Shown here in pieces: positions 46,906-58,595 of a DNA stretch of 64,000 nucleotides; the first letter of the stretch is position 1, and each line of letters opens with the position of its first letter. The stretch is taken from contig OU612066.1 of the NCBI GenBank assembly GCA_914767715.1, positions 36,122,283 to 36,186,282 of the forward strand, written 5' to 3'. This stretch comes from Membranipora membranacea (Eukaryota > Bryozoa > Gymnolaemata > Cheilostomatida > Membraniporidae). Both the position numbers and the translations under genes were made by a program. The notes beneath the pieces are model-generated. The model saw only the letters and a program-made list of their open reading frames with translations. It was not told the origin of the DNA and did not search any database.

Positions 46906-46912
46906 TAGCCTG

Positions 46913-49900
46913 TTACACTGTCTCTACCACCACCTCACAGATATAGTTGAGTGGTTGACTGCAGTAATGATCATGGAATTTCATATTTCTACCTAATGGC
47001 CCGGTATCAACACATAGAGAAAGACCAGAGTTAAGATTATCAGGCTCGCTTGTCCACCACATATTTGTGTCAAAGGTTGACCCATCAATCCATGACCATG
47101 AATTTGAGCCGGGTGTTTGCTGCTTTGCTCCGATCCAGTAAAATAATGTATCTTTGGCTGTTGGAATAACAGGAAAAGTTTTAACTCCAGGATCATGTTT
47201 TGTGCACTACATCAAACTTGAATACATAATATTTTTATGAGCCTGTTTTCATCGTTCAAGAATTCTAAAAAATTTAGTCTGGGTAACAAGTCAGATAGCA
47301 GCATACACTCACAATAAAATGAATTGAATATCAATCTCTGTCAAATCTTGAGACATGTCATGATATATGTGTCGATATGTAAATTCATACTGAAAGCTAA
47401 ACTCATTAACTACCTGATTCATGATGATGGGTACTGTCATGACTGTTTAGATAAGCTAACTAACAGTTATTGTCGTCATTGCTGTTGTAGTATGAACTCA
47501 ACAACGGACTGTCAAATGTTCACTAACAAAATTGATCATTGACTATGACTGATTTCCTAGTTCTAGTTAATCAACAACAATAACAATTACATGCAGCAAT
47601 TGAAATCCGTTTTGCGATGTTCGGCCGCCAAAACAATTGTGTATAAATTTTACTTCCAGAGTACAGACGCTTAGACTTATAGATTTTCTATTAACACTTA
47701 CCCAATGAAATCCGAACCAATTTTAGTGCATCAAATCTAGCAGCTGTTGACAACACCACCAGATCTCCTCCATAGGATTGGCAGGTTGACCTGGCATCAT
47801 ACCAACTCAATATCTGATTGTTTGGATCAGAGAATACGTAGCAAGTACCAAAACCGGACACTTCACTGGAACAGACTTAAATGACCAGACAACCATTACG
47901 ATTATGCTTAAAAGGATAGAACCTTGATAACGATAAGGATACCTCGCTTTGAACCTGTTTCTAAAAGCTCCAAGGTGCCATACGGTCCTAGGTTTCTGGT
48001 GAAGGTGGATTACCATCTCCTAATGGAGTCACTTTATTTGATTTTCAGAAATTAAATCTAAGCAACTTGATAATTTTTTTCTGCCGCTTAAACTAATGAA
48101 TTCAACAGTGATGCGGGGATGGCTGTAACAAAGCCTCTCATTAATATGCTGAAGAATACCATCATCAGAGAAGATCTTTTAAGAGAAGAGCTTTTAGCTC
48201 AAAATATTTTAGACTCACCACAATCACCATAAGCATTAAGCTCAAATCCAGTCTTGCAGGTACAAGAATAGCCCCAGGGGTTGTTTGTGCAAGAAGCCGA
48301 ATTCGGACCACAAACGTTTTCTACCGCATCACATTCATTAGTATCTTGAAACAATCAATATGATAAAGAACAATAAATATTTAATTTGGAAATGGTATAA
48401 AATTGAAAGGTAATACAATTCCTAACAGGTCAACCATTCCATTTACTCCAGACAGGTGTTTTATACAACATTTGGTAAGAATGTTACATAACAGGAAGTT
48501 AAGTTCACCAACTTCCTTATAAATTACTGACACCTTGGAGGTTTTAGTATCGTTTTGAAGCTCTTAGTCTAACTAAGATAACACTGGCAAGGTCTAAGTT
48601 AGACTGTGGCCTCATTTCAAGGAATAAGCCATTGAGGGAGCAAGATTCTTCTCATATACTCTCATATACTCATATTGTCTCCCCTCACAGATCTTACAGA
48701 AGACAACTCATCTAGTAAATCAATTATGAGCAATAGCCTCATTTCCTGAATTCTCAAATACACACCCCCATCTAAATATTTATGATTCACATTGATTACT
48801 ATGACTATGTAAACAAAGGCACGCTTAACCGCAGCTGATGTATTTTATGTGTGGTCATTATGGGCATTCCATCACAAGTGTGATTCATTCAATGGGCATA
48901 CAGACAAAATAGAAAAACATTCTAAAGTCAATGATGGTATAACCAGAGACTATAGATATCTATAGACTCTGGTATAACCTCATTCATTGTTACAACATCA
49001 CAGTACATAGCAAACAGCAATTGCAAAGGGTGATTGTTCAAAGAGACCACATTTGAAGCCTGGCCCTTTGATCTCTGCCTTCTCAGTGAAGCCCAGTGAG
49101 GGCAGACTTACGTAACAAAATAAACAGCTGACTGATGACTATGACCAGAGATTTGTTTGGCGATTCATTTCTATTTCATAAATTGAGTGCACTTATGCCA
49201 CACACACTTGCTGGGCAGAATTCTCAACAAATGGCTGCTAACTATAACATTCCATCAGACTCTGAAGACAGTGAAGAGGATGCCGGGAATCCTCGACAGA
49301 GCTTGCAAATTCTAGATGGTCCCATTACTAATTTTATGTGCGTTCAGGCCAAAATTTACAAGGCAAATGAGACTATAAAGCGATGGTCCTCAGATCATTC
49401 TGCATTGCTCATGACAGTGGCCCATACCAAAGCTCATAATATGCATACTTGCCAAGTAATCTAATACAAAATAGGGATATTCCATTTTACGGCGATACTG
49501 CACCACAACGTGGTGCTTCGAGGGTGCGAAGCACCCGAGTCCCCCACCTGGGGGTTTGGGGGCGGTGTGAGCCCCCCAGCGGGGTAAAGGGGCGGAGCCC
49601 CGTCTGCAGAAGCTCTGAGAGCGTTTCCAGCCACTAGGAAGGGCTGAAAAGGTATATTCGACCCCAAATAATTTCATGTTTGGACTAGTACTAAAATATC
49701 ACTGAGGTGAAATACACTTTAAAAAATTACAATCAATCCATGGGCCCCTGGGACTCTTACATTCATGCCTTTACATTGTCATTGTCCAGTATCAAACACC
49801 CCATTGGCGAAGTAGAGGCATGTAAGTCCCAGGGGCCCTTGCCTGTCAAGACAGGCTACAAGTGCCCATGCATCATCAAGATCTGAAAATGTGCTCAGTC

Positions 49901-52522
49901 ACAGACAGTGAGAATCAAGATAAGGTACTATATTCCTGTTTGACTAACATTAAATATGTTTCAAAGTGTTTGGTCCGTGCTTTGTTAAATTGTAGTGGAC
50001 CTACCTTTGGAATTGTTAGGTTTCTATTTTCCTTCACTTAAATTTAACTAGACTAGACAGCACAAAATTATTACTAAAAATGTGTGATCTGAAAGGAAAT
50101 GAAAACTAAATGTATGCACTTGACTAGCTACTTTATATTGTGACCAATGACAGTCAGTGTTGTGAGTTATGAGAGGATGCTATTGGTCATTTACAATAAT
50201 AGGCTGAATCTTAACAAAACAGGTAAATTTGTTAGGATTGTTTAATTTGATAATTCCTTTCAATTTTGTGTGCAAAGACCTTAACAACATTCTGCGCATG
50301 CTCAGCTCTGGGCATGAGCTGATCTCTGCAAAATTGAGTCTCGGAATTCCGAAGCCATCTGATTGGCTACCTGCTCTGGTGTCATACTCCCCAAGGCGTG
50401 CGGATTCGTTATTACTAGTTATCCTCTCTTGTCATTATTAGCTTATCTTGATTGAGAGTTTATGCAGGGGATATCCCTTTTCCCCTTTCCAAAGTTGCAA
50501 TCAGAACCCAAACTAAACTCATTGTTCTTGCACATGCGCAAATTCAAGTCACGCATGATGGATACTCAGCCTTACGACACCTACTTTGTGGTAATGATAG
50601 CCTAGTTTATCAGTGATCTACATGCCCAGCCAGATCGCGAGAGTCAGTATGCCTTAACAATAACTAGTCAACAGCAACATGTGCTTGGATAACTATCAAA
50701 AAATTGCGATTGGGCTGTTTTCTCTAAAATCTGGAGGAAATAGTGAGATTTACAAAAAGTGGGAGGTGGGTGTAAAAATCTGGAGGGTCACGCCTAAATC
50801 GGGAGACTTGGCAAGTATGATAATATGTAAACATCAAAACATCATAATCATCCCACTATTGTTTCCTTCAGCTGATTTTGCCTCGAGTTATTCAGCGGTC
50901 AGCATGTTCATTCTAGCTAACCAACAATAACACCAGTTTGCAACTACAGTGTATACAATGATGATAGGGCTATTGAATAGGGTCCTTTGATGTAGGATTA
51001 ATTGGAATAGTTACCTAACCACAACCTAATGTTTGTTTTACAAAGATTGATATTTATTAGCGAGAGCATCATAATAGCTGGCAAACTCATTCATGGTTAT
51101 CAAGTTGGCCCTCAGACTTGAATCATGACTGAGCTGGCTCTTGACTGAGAGGGCAACTTCCAATTTAATTTTAAAATGTGCTGTATTCAGCAGGTTTTCA
51201 GTTTGTGGCCAACTCAGAAACTGGTGCTACATCCAAAAAAATGCTATTTTTTTCCTATTTTTTTACCCCTGCAAAGTCCAGAACCTCCAAGGTGTCAGGA
51301 ATCCTTTAAAACACAATCGTCACAGTATATAGGCATTTGTAAGTCAATTATTACTCAGTCAACTGCTAACATCGTTAAAGCCACATGATATGATATGTGA
51401 TATGTATTTCAATCCAATTGTAGTCAATTTGTCAGCCACAAAATAGCATTATACCAATGTGTCACGAGGCTAATCGCCGTGAACTTGCAAAAGCATTACA
51501 GACAGAAACAGCTTTGTATACACCTTAAATTTATAATTACTTTCTGTGTCACGATTGAAAACTCATACACTCTGAATTCATCCTAACGTCTACCCTGAAC
51601 CCTTATGTTGGTTTGTTATGTTATATCTAATGCTCGCTGAATGATTACCTTGGAACCAGAGAAACCAGCCAGTTGCAAAATCCCCGCTGCTGAGCTCTGC
51701 GCCCTGAAGATGGGAAGGTATCAGTTCACAGGATCTATCGATGATATTGTAGTTGTAAGAGGTGCAGTTTCCATGATTGACGCATGCCTGAGGTGAATGA
51801 TAAAATATGAAACAGAGAATTGCCAAGGATGATGATAATATGAGCTTAAAATCAGATAGTTAGCTGCTAACTTTTGGATCTTCAGTTCTCCTGTTTTCTC
51901 AATATCTATGATAATAAACCATAAACATATACTTGGTGCAGAAAAAAAGCGTCAGTGTAATATATTGCAGTTTCATCATTGATTTTGTGTGAAAATATAC
52001 GCACAAATACACATAAAAGTTCACCTAATCACAATACACACTGGGGTCTGGAAATCTAAGCTTGAAATCATATTTTGAATTGTAATTTTATTTAATTTCA
52101 GCGAGTCTCAGCTTTAGATTACTGGTGCTTGCACTCACACTGCGCCCTATACCCTATACCCCACCAGCGGGAATGGAGCTTATCTTTGTATGGGCCTGTC
52201 AAATAGGCTGGGATTGTGAAAGTTTTACTACAAGCCAAAAGCAGGTTATTGCAGGGTAGGACTAAGAAGGCTGCACCTAAACAAATGTATGTATGGACTG
52301 TTTACGTTGCGTAGCACAAGTACATGTAAGAGGTACCCCACTTACCTGTGCACAGCGGATTTTTGATTTAACCGAGACAGATTCTAAGATTTCTGCTGTA
52401 CTCGTCACCCTATTGGAACCTTGAAGCTCATTGAAAAATCCTTCTCTTGTGCATGCAAAGAGATCTTGCAAGATGCTCCCAGCAACTAGAGACAACATCG
52501 CCATCCTTTTTAGTGGTGTCAT
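46913..52522 (-). CDS. Secreted PAN-EGF-C-type lectin protein
   Basis: Five exons chain perfectly on the minus strand: 52522-52346, 51787-51649, 48344-48219, 47860-47702 and 47157-46913, giving 281 residues to a TAA. Residues 1-24 look like a signal peptide (MAMLSLVAGSILQDLFA). A PAN/apple-like domain spans about 26-103 (CAQACVNHGNCTSYNYN, then CELIP). An EGF-like domain (107-147) opens with DTNECDAVENVCGPNSASC and has six cysteines, the calcium-binding type. A C-type lectin domain (about 150-280) has WYDARSTC, WIGA, WSWIDGS, EPDN and a final HYC/YIC cysteine pair; the canonical WND motif is missing, so sugar binding is uncertain. The phase-1 borders of the EGF exon fit module shuffling. Start chosen at 52522 because it leaves a compact signal peptide; an in-frame ATG at 52591 would add 23 residues. 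Role (adhesion or pattern recognition) is inferred from domains only. Confidence 0.88.
49237..49443 (+). pseudogene. Possible coding relic cut by a hAT-like element
   Basis: An open stretch beginning MAANYNIPSDSEDSEEDAG continues about 70 codons to the exact edge of the insertion at 49444. The acidic start looks like real protein sequence, but I recognise no family, and it lies antisense in an intron of the lectin gene. It may be a retrocopy or transposon remnant, or chance. Confidence 0.25.
49444..50819. mobile_element. hAT-like DNA element with perfect 8-bp duplication
   Basis: The ends CATACTTGCCAAGT and ACTTGGCAAGTATG are exact 14-base inverted repeats, flanked on both sides by ATAATATG (49436-49443 and 50820-50827). 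The 8-base duplication points to the hAT superfamily. The 1376-bp interior has no transposase frame. It holds a GC-rich block near 49.5-49.6 kb with short palindromes (CCCCCACCTGGGGG-like) and a separate inverted pair, GGGCCCCTGGGACT at 49742 with its complement at 49828. It lies in the 3.3-kb intron of the lectin gene. Confidence 0.88.
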
Positions 52523-52529
52523 GATTTTA

Positions 52530-53660
52530 TTGGCAGCACAACAAAATTTTGCTACTTGTATAATAAGTAAATTAGAAAATGCTATGTTCATTCACATCAG
52601 AGGTTGTTCAGCGTCGGTCGAGGTATATGGGCTTTCTAACGCATCAATAATATATTTCCTTCCTGAGTGCAAATCCATCAAGCAAATTACTCACAGTTCA
52701 TTTGTTTATCCTGGCATTGTAGACGAAAGGAAGGAGTTTTAAATGTAAGCTAATTGATGTCATGTGAGCTTGTATGTATTGTATAGCTATAGTAATGGGA
52801 AAGATAGTGGTTTCAAGCTACAATCAACATTACATGGATATTTTAGCTGTTCAAACAAATCATTGACCTAATACTCTTTGCTCAGATGAATTGCACCATT
52901 TCTTGTTTTATCGATTGACCTCAAAAGGCTGTTTAGCTGAACTTTTTCTCTGTGCAAATGGCTTTATAGTGTATCATTATGATTGCTCAGCAATACAGGG
53001 TGAAACAAGGGCTAGAAACGTCGATCACACATTGACTTACCCCAAATTGCAAACTATAAATTCAATTTCTACTTTTATTTCTGCTTATATAATGTACAAC
53101 TTTTTTTAAATTAATCTGCAACAACTTTTGTGCACAGCAGTGATTTGTTGCAAGGAGAAGTTTGTTGTGAGGTAAGGAGCTGAGCATTATAAACTGCTGC
53201 ATTATTAGATCAATTGGTTAACCAGGTAACGTTTAGCTATTTAACAATGTATAGGGACATGAAGTGTAATGCTGTGTCGTCAATAAATCGTTGAGAAAAT
53301 TCTTCTTCCCATGTATGTCAATACAAAAACAATATAAATCATTCGTAAATGAGTTGTCCTCTCAGGCTGGTCACATATGTTGATTGTTAGTGAAAAGCAG
53401 CAAGCCGACTTACAGCTGCTTGGGTTTTATAAATTTTCTAAAGATTTGTTACTACCAAAAGAGAAGACATCATGACTGAAGTGGACAAACAGTTCTCAGT
53501 TCTAGAACAAAAGTACAGGTCCTATTGTAGCCAAAAAGGAGATCACCTTATGCAAGGATAAGTTAAGAAGTTTTGAACTCATCTCATTATTGCCTTTCGT
53601 TGGTGCAATAAAAATGGTCAAAACAATGTGAATAGTGTTGCAGGATTTACATCGATATGT
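52530..53660. other. No gene recognised
   Basis: Should include the promoter and 5' untranslated region of the minus-strand lectin gene, but I cannot point to a TATA box or start site. Two plus-strand open stretches (to 52742 and 52891-53109) have no recognisable motif. Confidence 0.4.
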
Positions 53661-53674
53661 GAATAGGATTGAAC

Positions 53675-53698
53675 CAAGGATTTCTCTTGAAATCCTTG
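53675..53698. mobile_element. 24-bp palindromic micro-insertion with 7-bp duplication
   Basis: CAAGGATTTC and GAAATCCTTG surround a few bases; the whole insert is 24 bp. It is flanked by exact ATTGAAC copies (53668-53674 and 53699-53705). A related 65-bp insert at 61828 has the same ends and its own 7-bp duplication. Confidence 0.6.
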
Positions 53699-53719
53699 AT
53701 TGAACCACAGAAAAGGTTC

Positions 53720-53933
53720 TGTGGTGGAACCGGATAGTAGCATAAGGGATCTAGACAGCAGGTGAAAGAGATTAACAAAGGACGCAGACTCGGACTATAT
53801 CCGGATGCGCGAGAGGGGAGAGTATTAGAATAAACGTGGACTAAGAGAGGAGAAGCCCAAGGGAGAGACTGACTAAGATACATGCAGAACTAGGGAGCTA
53901 GGAGTACCCATACAACAATACATGTAAGTTGAA
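53720..53933 (+). repeat. Truncated LTR of gypsy B, copy 1
   Basis: Starts TGTGGTGGAACCGGATA and matches the LTR of copy 2 almost base for base until ACATGTAAGTTGAA, where it breaks off about 9 bases before the LTR end. Confidence 0.9.
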
Positions 53934-53950
53934 AGTTTGTAAAGAGGTTT

Positions 53951-54848
53951 GAGATAGCGGTAATTGGAGTGGGGATCAGGTACAAAGAGTGTGATGGAGT
54001 TAAAACAAAGAGATCGGCCAGCACCGAACGTCAACTAATTTTTGAGATTGAACAGAGAAAAGCGGCTCTGCTAGTTGATAGCGTGGGGGAATACGGCATG
54101 AAAATTTTTGAGACATGGCGCATAGAAATGGAAACCATGCAATACGAAAGGCTGAAAACCACGTTCGAGAGAATATAGTGGCAACGCGACACAGGTTCTT
54201 AAGAATGGAACAAAAAAGCGAGGAGAGGTTAGATGAATTTATCGAGAGTAAAAAGGAGAGGAAGTATTTGTAGATGGGGAGGATTAGAAGAGGAGATGAA
54301 CGTTCAGGTAGTGATAAAATAAGATTGATGGATAAGATAAGAAATGAGTTGCTATTGAAGAAAGACCTGACATTACAAAAAGTAAAGGAGATTTTCAACA
54401 GGTACGAGTCAGCAAGAGCAGCTTCTAAGATCCTACAAAGAACTGAGCCAAAACCCATATCAGAAGTGGATGAAGTAACGGAGAAACATTCAGGCGACTA
54501 TAGTCAGGAGGGAGAACAGGAAAACATAGATAGAGTTGGAGCAAGCAATTATGGCAGTAGTCTCAACTCGGGATTTAGAGGTCGAGGTTATGGGAGAGGG
54601 CGAGGCAGATGAAGAGGAAGAGGCTGCTACATGTGTGGAGGATTTGCACATGACTATAAGGAATGCAGAGATAAGAAAGAGAGAGAAATGGGAGCGAAAA
54701 TTGGAAACACAAACTTTAAGTGCTACATTTGTGGAGACACCAGACATCTAGCGTAATTCTGCCCAAGCCGATTTGGACAAAAAGACCCAAGCAAAAGGAA
54801 AGTTAATGCAGTGGCAGGGTATTCGAGCGAATCAGAGGAATCATTATG
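53951..54848 (+). pseudogene. Gag of gypsy B, copy 1 (frameshifted)
   Basis: Covers the capsid-like region (IRYKECDGVKTKR, KIFETWRIEMETMQYERL), a glycine-arginine stretch, and two zinc knuckle regions near 54.63-54.77 kb. Several frameshifts, stops and a deletion in the middle break it. The codon read as a stop in copy 2 (near 60298) is glutamate here (LIFEIEQ), so each copy has damage of its own. Confidence 0.85.
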
Positions 54849-54888
54849 ACTGCAAGGGAGAAAGAAAAGCGAGGATTTCAAAATAAGA

Positions 54889-55506
54889 TTGAGAGTCGAC
54901 AAGAAAATGGTTATGTTTATAGTTGACACAGGAGCTGACGTCACTGTGATTACACCAGAGACAGAAAATAGACTGGGGTTAGAGAGGAAACTAACGAAGA
55001 GAGAGTTCAGAGGAGCCGACGGTAATAAGCTTGATATAAAATTCAGGACACACATTCCCCTATTGTCAGAATGGGGACAAGCAGTTAGAGGAAGAGCTTA
55101 CATCTTGGAGGGAGCCCAAATCAACCTTTTAGGCAAACCAGAAATAAGCAAATTAGAGTTAGTAAAGACAGTACGGAGCATTAGCAGCGGAGACATTGAA
55201 ACAAGACATCCGAAACTCTTCGGTAAACTTGGAGTTTTGCCGGATGTTTTCAAAATCAACGTGAAAGAGGGAGCGAAGCCGTTATGTCTTAATGTCTCTA
55301 GGAGACTACCGATTGGCTTGAGGCAGGCCACACAAGACGAATTAGAGAGGATGGAAAGCTTAGAATTAATTGAAAAAGTAGAAAAACCAACTACTTGGTG
55401 TTCAGGGATGGTGGTAGCACCGAAGTCGAGCGGAAAAGTTAGGATCTGCGTAGATCTCTCAGAACTCAATAAGAGTGTCAAGCGAGAGACATTTCCATTT
55501 GTATGA
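54889..55506 (+). pseudogene. Protease and RT fingers of gypsy B, copy 1
   Basis: An open frame with the aspartic protease motif FIVDTGADVTVITPE and ILEGAQINLLGKPEI, then the RT fingers region ending KVRICVDLSELNKSVKRE. The frame stops within two codons of TFPF, where about 270 bases of RT present in copy 2 are missing. Confidence 0.88.
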
Positions 55507-56232
55507 TGGACGATATATTAGTAGTAGGGAAGAACAGAGAAGATCACGATAAAAGGCTTTGGGAGGTACTTTTAAAGATAGAAAGGGCAGGTATGACCTT
55601 AAATAAGTCCAAGTGTGAATTTGGCGTTAAGGAAGTGAAGTTCTTGGGGCACATACTCAGCACGAAGGGGATAAGTGTGGACCCCGAGAAAGAGAGAGCA
55701 ATTAGAGAGATGCGACCCCCAACAGACAGAAAAAGTCTCCAAAGATTTTTGGCAATGGTCAATTATTTGAGTAGGTACAGCCCCCAGTTGTCTGAAGCAC
55801 AAGTGGCCCTCAGAGAGCTGGACAGACAGAAAAATGAATCGATTTGGCTGGAAACTAATCAGAGAAGTTTTGAATTAGTTAAGTTCTCTGCTATTGGCCC
55901 TGTTCGACTATAATAAGGAGCATAGGGTGACAGCGGACGCTAGCTGCCATACACTAGGTGCAGCATTACTACAAAACCAAGGTAATGGAGAATGGAGACC
56001 TGTGGCATATGCGTCACGAAAACTGACAAATGCAGAGAGGAGATACGGACAAATTGAGAAAGAGGCATTAGCAATCACATTGGCATGTGGAAAGTTTGAT
56101 CTGTATTTGGTGGGAAGGCGGTTTGAGATAGAAACGGACCATAAACTGTTGATACCGCTACTAGGATCCAAGGACCTCGCAGAGCTTCCCTTGAGAATCC
56201 AGAGGTTTAAAATGAGGTTGATGATATACTGA
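55503..56232 (+). pseudogene. RT palm end, connection and RNase H of gypsy B, copy 1
   Basis: The frame starts at the RT catalytic box (MMDDILVVGKNREDH; the first position of YxDD is Met), then CEFGVKEVKFLGHILS and LQRFLAMVNYLSRYSP of the thumb and connection. After a frame change RNase H follows: VTADASCHTLGAALLQNQ, PVAYASRKLTNAERRYGQ, IEKEALAI and EIETDHKLLI, to a stop at 56232. Confidence 0.88.
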
Positions 56233-56380
56233 TATCAAGATATCACGGGTGGAAATTCATATACAGAGCCTACTATCAGCCGAGGAACATAATCTTATTG
56301 AGGAGATAAAGGTCGAAAGCGTATGAGATAAGGAGTATCGGGATATTGTCCAATTTATAAGAGAAGGGTGGCCCGGTGAA

Positions 56381-57471
56381 TTGAAAGGGGAAATGAGGCA
56401 AGTTAAGGGTAGTGCAGACCTATTAAGCGAGAAAAACGGCATGGTGATGATGAATAATCGGTTATACATTCCAAAGAAGATGAGAACTCAAATGTTGAGA
56501 AGGTTACATTCGGGGCACCAAGGCATAGTAAAAACATACCGCAGAAGCCAGGATTCAATCTGGTGGCCCACCATTAGGAGAGAGATTATAGATATGGTGG
56601 AAGGATGCCTCAAGTGCATTCAATTTAGGAGAATGCAAAATCTGCCGCTGAAACAGACCCATCTGCCAGACAAGCCTTGGACACATATAGCGTCAGATTA
56701 ATTCGAATTAGAGGGAAGGAACTATGCACTCTTCATAGATTATTACTCAAGGTGGATCGAGGTGGTCGAGATGAAGGGACTAACAGGAGCAGAATTAGCC
56801 AGGAAATTTAGAGCAGTCATCTCAAGATTAGGAGCACCAAATAGGATAAGAACACACTCTACAAGCAGTCCACATCACCCTCAGGCGAATGGACTAGCAG
56901 AGAGAGGAGTGGAGATTGTAAAGGCGCTGTGGAAAAAAGAGGCGGATAAGGACAAGGCATTCTTGGCCTATCGAACGACGCCACTGGAAAGTGGGTCCTG
57001 ACCCGATGAGTTACTCTACGGACGCAGAATGAGAAACGAGTTGCCAATACAACATGAACAACAAGCAGACGGGGGCTCATTTAAGGAGAGAGACTCACAT
57101 TTGGAAAGAAGAACAAAGTCAAACTTTGACCGGGAAGAAGAGCTAAAGAAGTTGAGGAGCTGAAGGAAGGCCAATTAGTGTGGATAAAGATTAGCCATGA
57201 AGATAAAGGAAAGAAGGGAGTGATTAAATACCAGGCGGAAGAACCTAACAGTTACTGGGTTGAAACAGAGAAGAGACTAGTGCGGCGGACTAGAATACAT
57301 TTACGCCCATTACCAGCGGAAGGCCCAACAACTGCGATAGCAGAAGACAGGAGAAATAAAGAGAGTTATTCAGGTAGCGAGGAACCACTAGTACAACCTA
57401 AGAGGCCCGGTAGAAATGCAAAGAAAAACAAGACCCGTCATTTGTGTATTATTAGGCTTGACAGTAATTAA
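56381..57471 (+). pseudogene. Integrase of gypsy B, copy 1
   Basis: The HHCC zinc finger is present (LHSGHQGIVKTYRR, then CLKCIQFRR). The core shows ASD before a stop codon and FIDYYSRWIEVVEM, then SSPHHPQANGLAERGVEI with the catalytic Glu. The stretch with the second catalytic Asp (DNG) is deleted between APNRIR and HSTSS. LLYGRRMRNELP and a chromodomain-free C-terminal part (VWIKISHEDKGKKG, RLVRRTRIHLRPLP) complete it. Stops at 56699 and 56999 confirm inactivity. Confidence 0.88.
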
Positions 57472-57624
57472 AACTTATTATGTTGTAGAATTGAGTCGAA
57501 GGAACAGAGGTGGATAGAGGACAAAGTAGTAGAAAGGAAAGGATTGTGGAATTAGCAAGGAATTTATAGTTTAGGGAATACTTGAGAGATTTAGGAAGGA
57601 ATTGTGAGATTTAGTGAAGAAGAG

Positions 57625-58470
57625 ATGGCAACTAACAACACCTGCGTTGTCATCGGTAATAGCATCGTGAGATACCTGGACCTCCCTGAGATCGATACTT
57701 TTAGCTACCTGGGGATTACGCTTTTCCACATGAGACAATACCTAGACCGACCGTGAATCAAGCTGTTGGTAGTAGGGATATCAGACATCGTACAAAGGGG
57801 GGAAACCCACGCAGCGGGCCACATGATATTAGCGTACGAGAGGACACTAAGAGAATTAGCAGCAAGGACCGATGTGATACTGTGCCAATTTTATCCCCCC
57901 CCCCCCCCCCCCCCCCCCCGATCACTCACACCCGATCACTGGGGGATAGTGAACAGATTAAATCACATGATCTGTGATCTTAACTCGCGAAAGGATGAAG
58001 GGACATCCTGCCTCACAGCAGGAGTATTCGGGAGGCAGAGCGGCAGCCAGGATTTATATTTTAGACCAGAAAAACTGTGAAACGAGGCCCACCCAGGCCA
58101 ATTTTTAGCAAGGCAAATGTCCGAGACGATCAAGCAGGTTATCAGGACTAGAGAAAGTAGGCTAGGAGAGAGGGGATAAGCGAGAGTACCAGCAATTAGA
58201 GAAGGAGAAGATGCAAGAGATAGAATTGAGACCAACCGGCAGCAAGAGAGGCAAGTTAGGCAGGAACCGGTAGCAAGAAGAGACAGAGAGGAGCCAAGGA
58301 GAGGAAAAGATAGGGAGGAACAAAACAGGCAAATTAGGAAGGAACCGGTAGCAAGAAGTGGCAGAGAGAAGCTAAGGAGAGAAAGAGATAGAGAGGAAGA
58401 AAACATCAGGAGAAGTAATCGAGAAGAGATGGAAAGGGTGTTAGAGGAAGTTAGAGCTGAGTACTAAGAG
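57625..58470 (+). pseudogene. Family B third frame: SGNH-like domain plus charged tail
   Basis: Starts at ATG 57625, about 150 bases after the integrase end. TCVVIGNSIVRYL (block I-like) is followed, past one in-frame TGA, by KLLVVVGISDIVQRG (block III-like) and AYERTLRELAARTDVILCQF, the usual helix and next strand of SGNH hydrolases. A 25-base C run disrupts the middle. Then DLNSRKDEGTSCL and a region with NEAHPG, where family A has DGLHVK. Beyond a stop at about 58078 the frame becomes very Arg/Glu-rich (to about 58.5 kb), possibly a coiled coil, interrupted by stops. The function is unproven; the catalytic Asp of block V is not kept in this copy. Confidence 0.55.
57895..57919. repeat. Poly-C run of 25
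   Basis: An uninterrupted C homopolymer inside the third frame of gypsy B. Its length is liable to sequencing or assembly error, so the frame across it is uncertain. Confidence 0.95.
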
Positions 58471-58595
58471 CGGCGCCATAGGCTGCTTGGACAAAACAAC
58501 AGGACATACCAACAAAGGCTAGATGAGTTAGAGAGAGAGGAAGAGGACCGAGAAAGGGAGGAGAGACAGCGAAGAGAGCGAGACAGAGACAGAAA

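Larger units (their letters stand above)
53720..58593 (+). mobile_element. Ty3/gypsy family B, copy 1 (5' LTR to third frame)
   Basis: Order on plus: LTR, gag, protease, RT, RNase H, integrase and a third frame, then an abrupt switch near 58593 into an inverted second copy. The LTR runs straight into gag coding sequence at 53933, so the LTR end, primer-binding site and start of gag are deleted. A second deletion removes part of RT at about 55500, and a third removes part of the integrase core. There is no 3' LTR. Protein-level identity with copy 2 is very high, so the family expanded fairly recently compared with family A. Confidence 0.9.

Noticed and set aside
53647-53883. Minus-strand frame with hydrophobic runs
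   Set aside because: Lies across the LTR of gypsy B in antisense; no supporting motif.
57963-58406. Minus-strand leucine/serine-rich stretch resembling a membrane protein
   Set aside because: It is the antisense of the Arg/Glu-rich tail of the gypsy B third frame; antisense of such codons automatically gives Leu/Ser/Pro-rich sequence.
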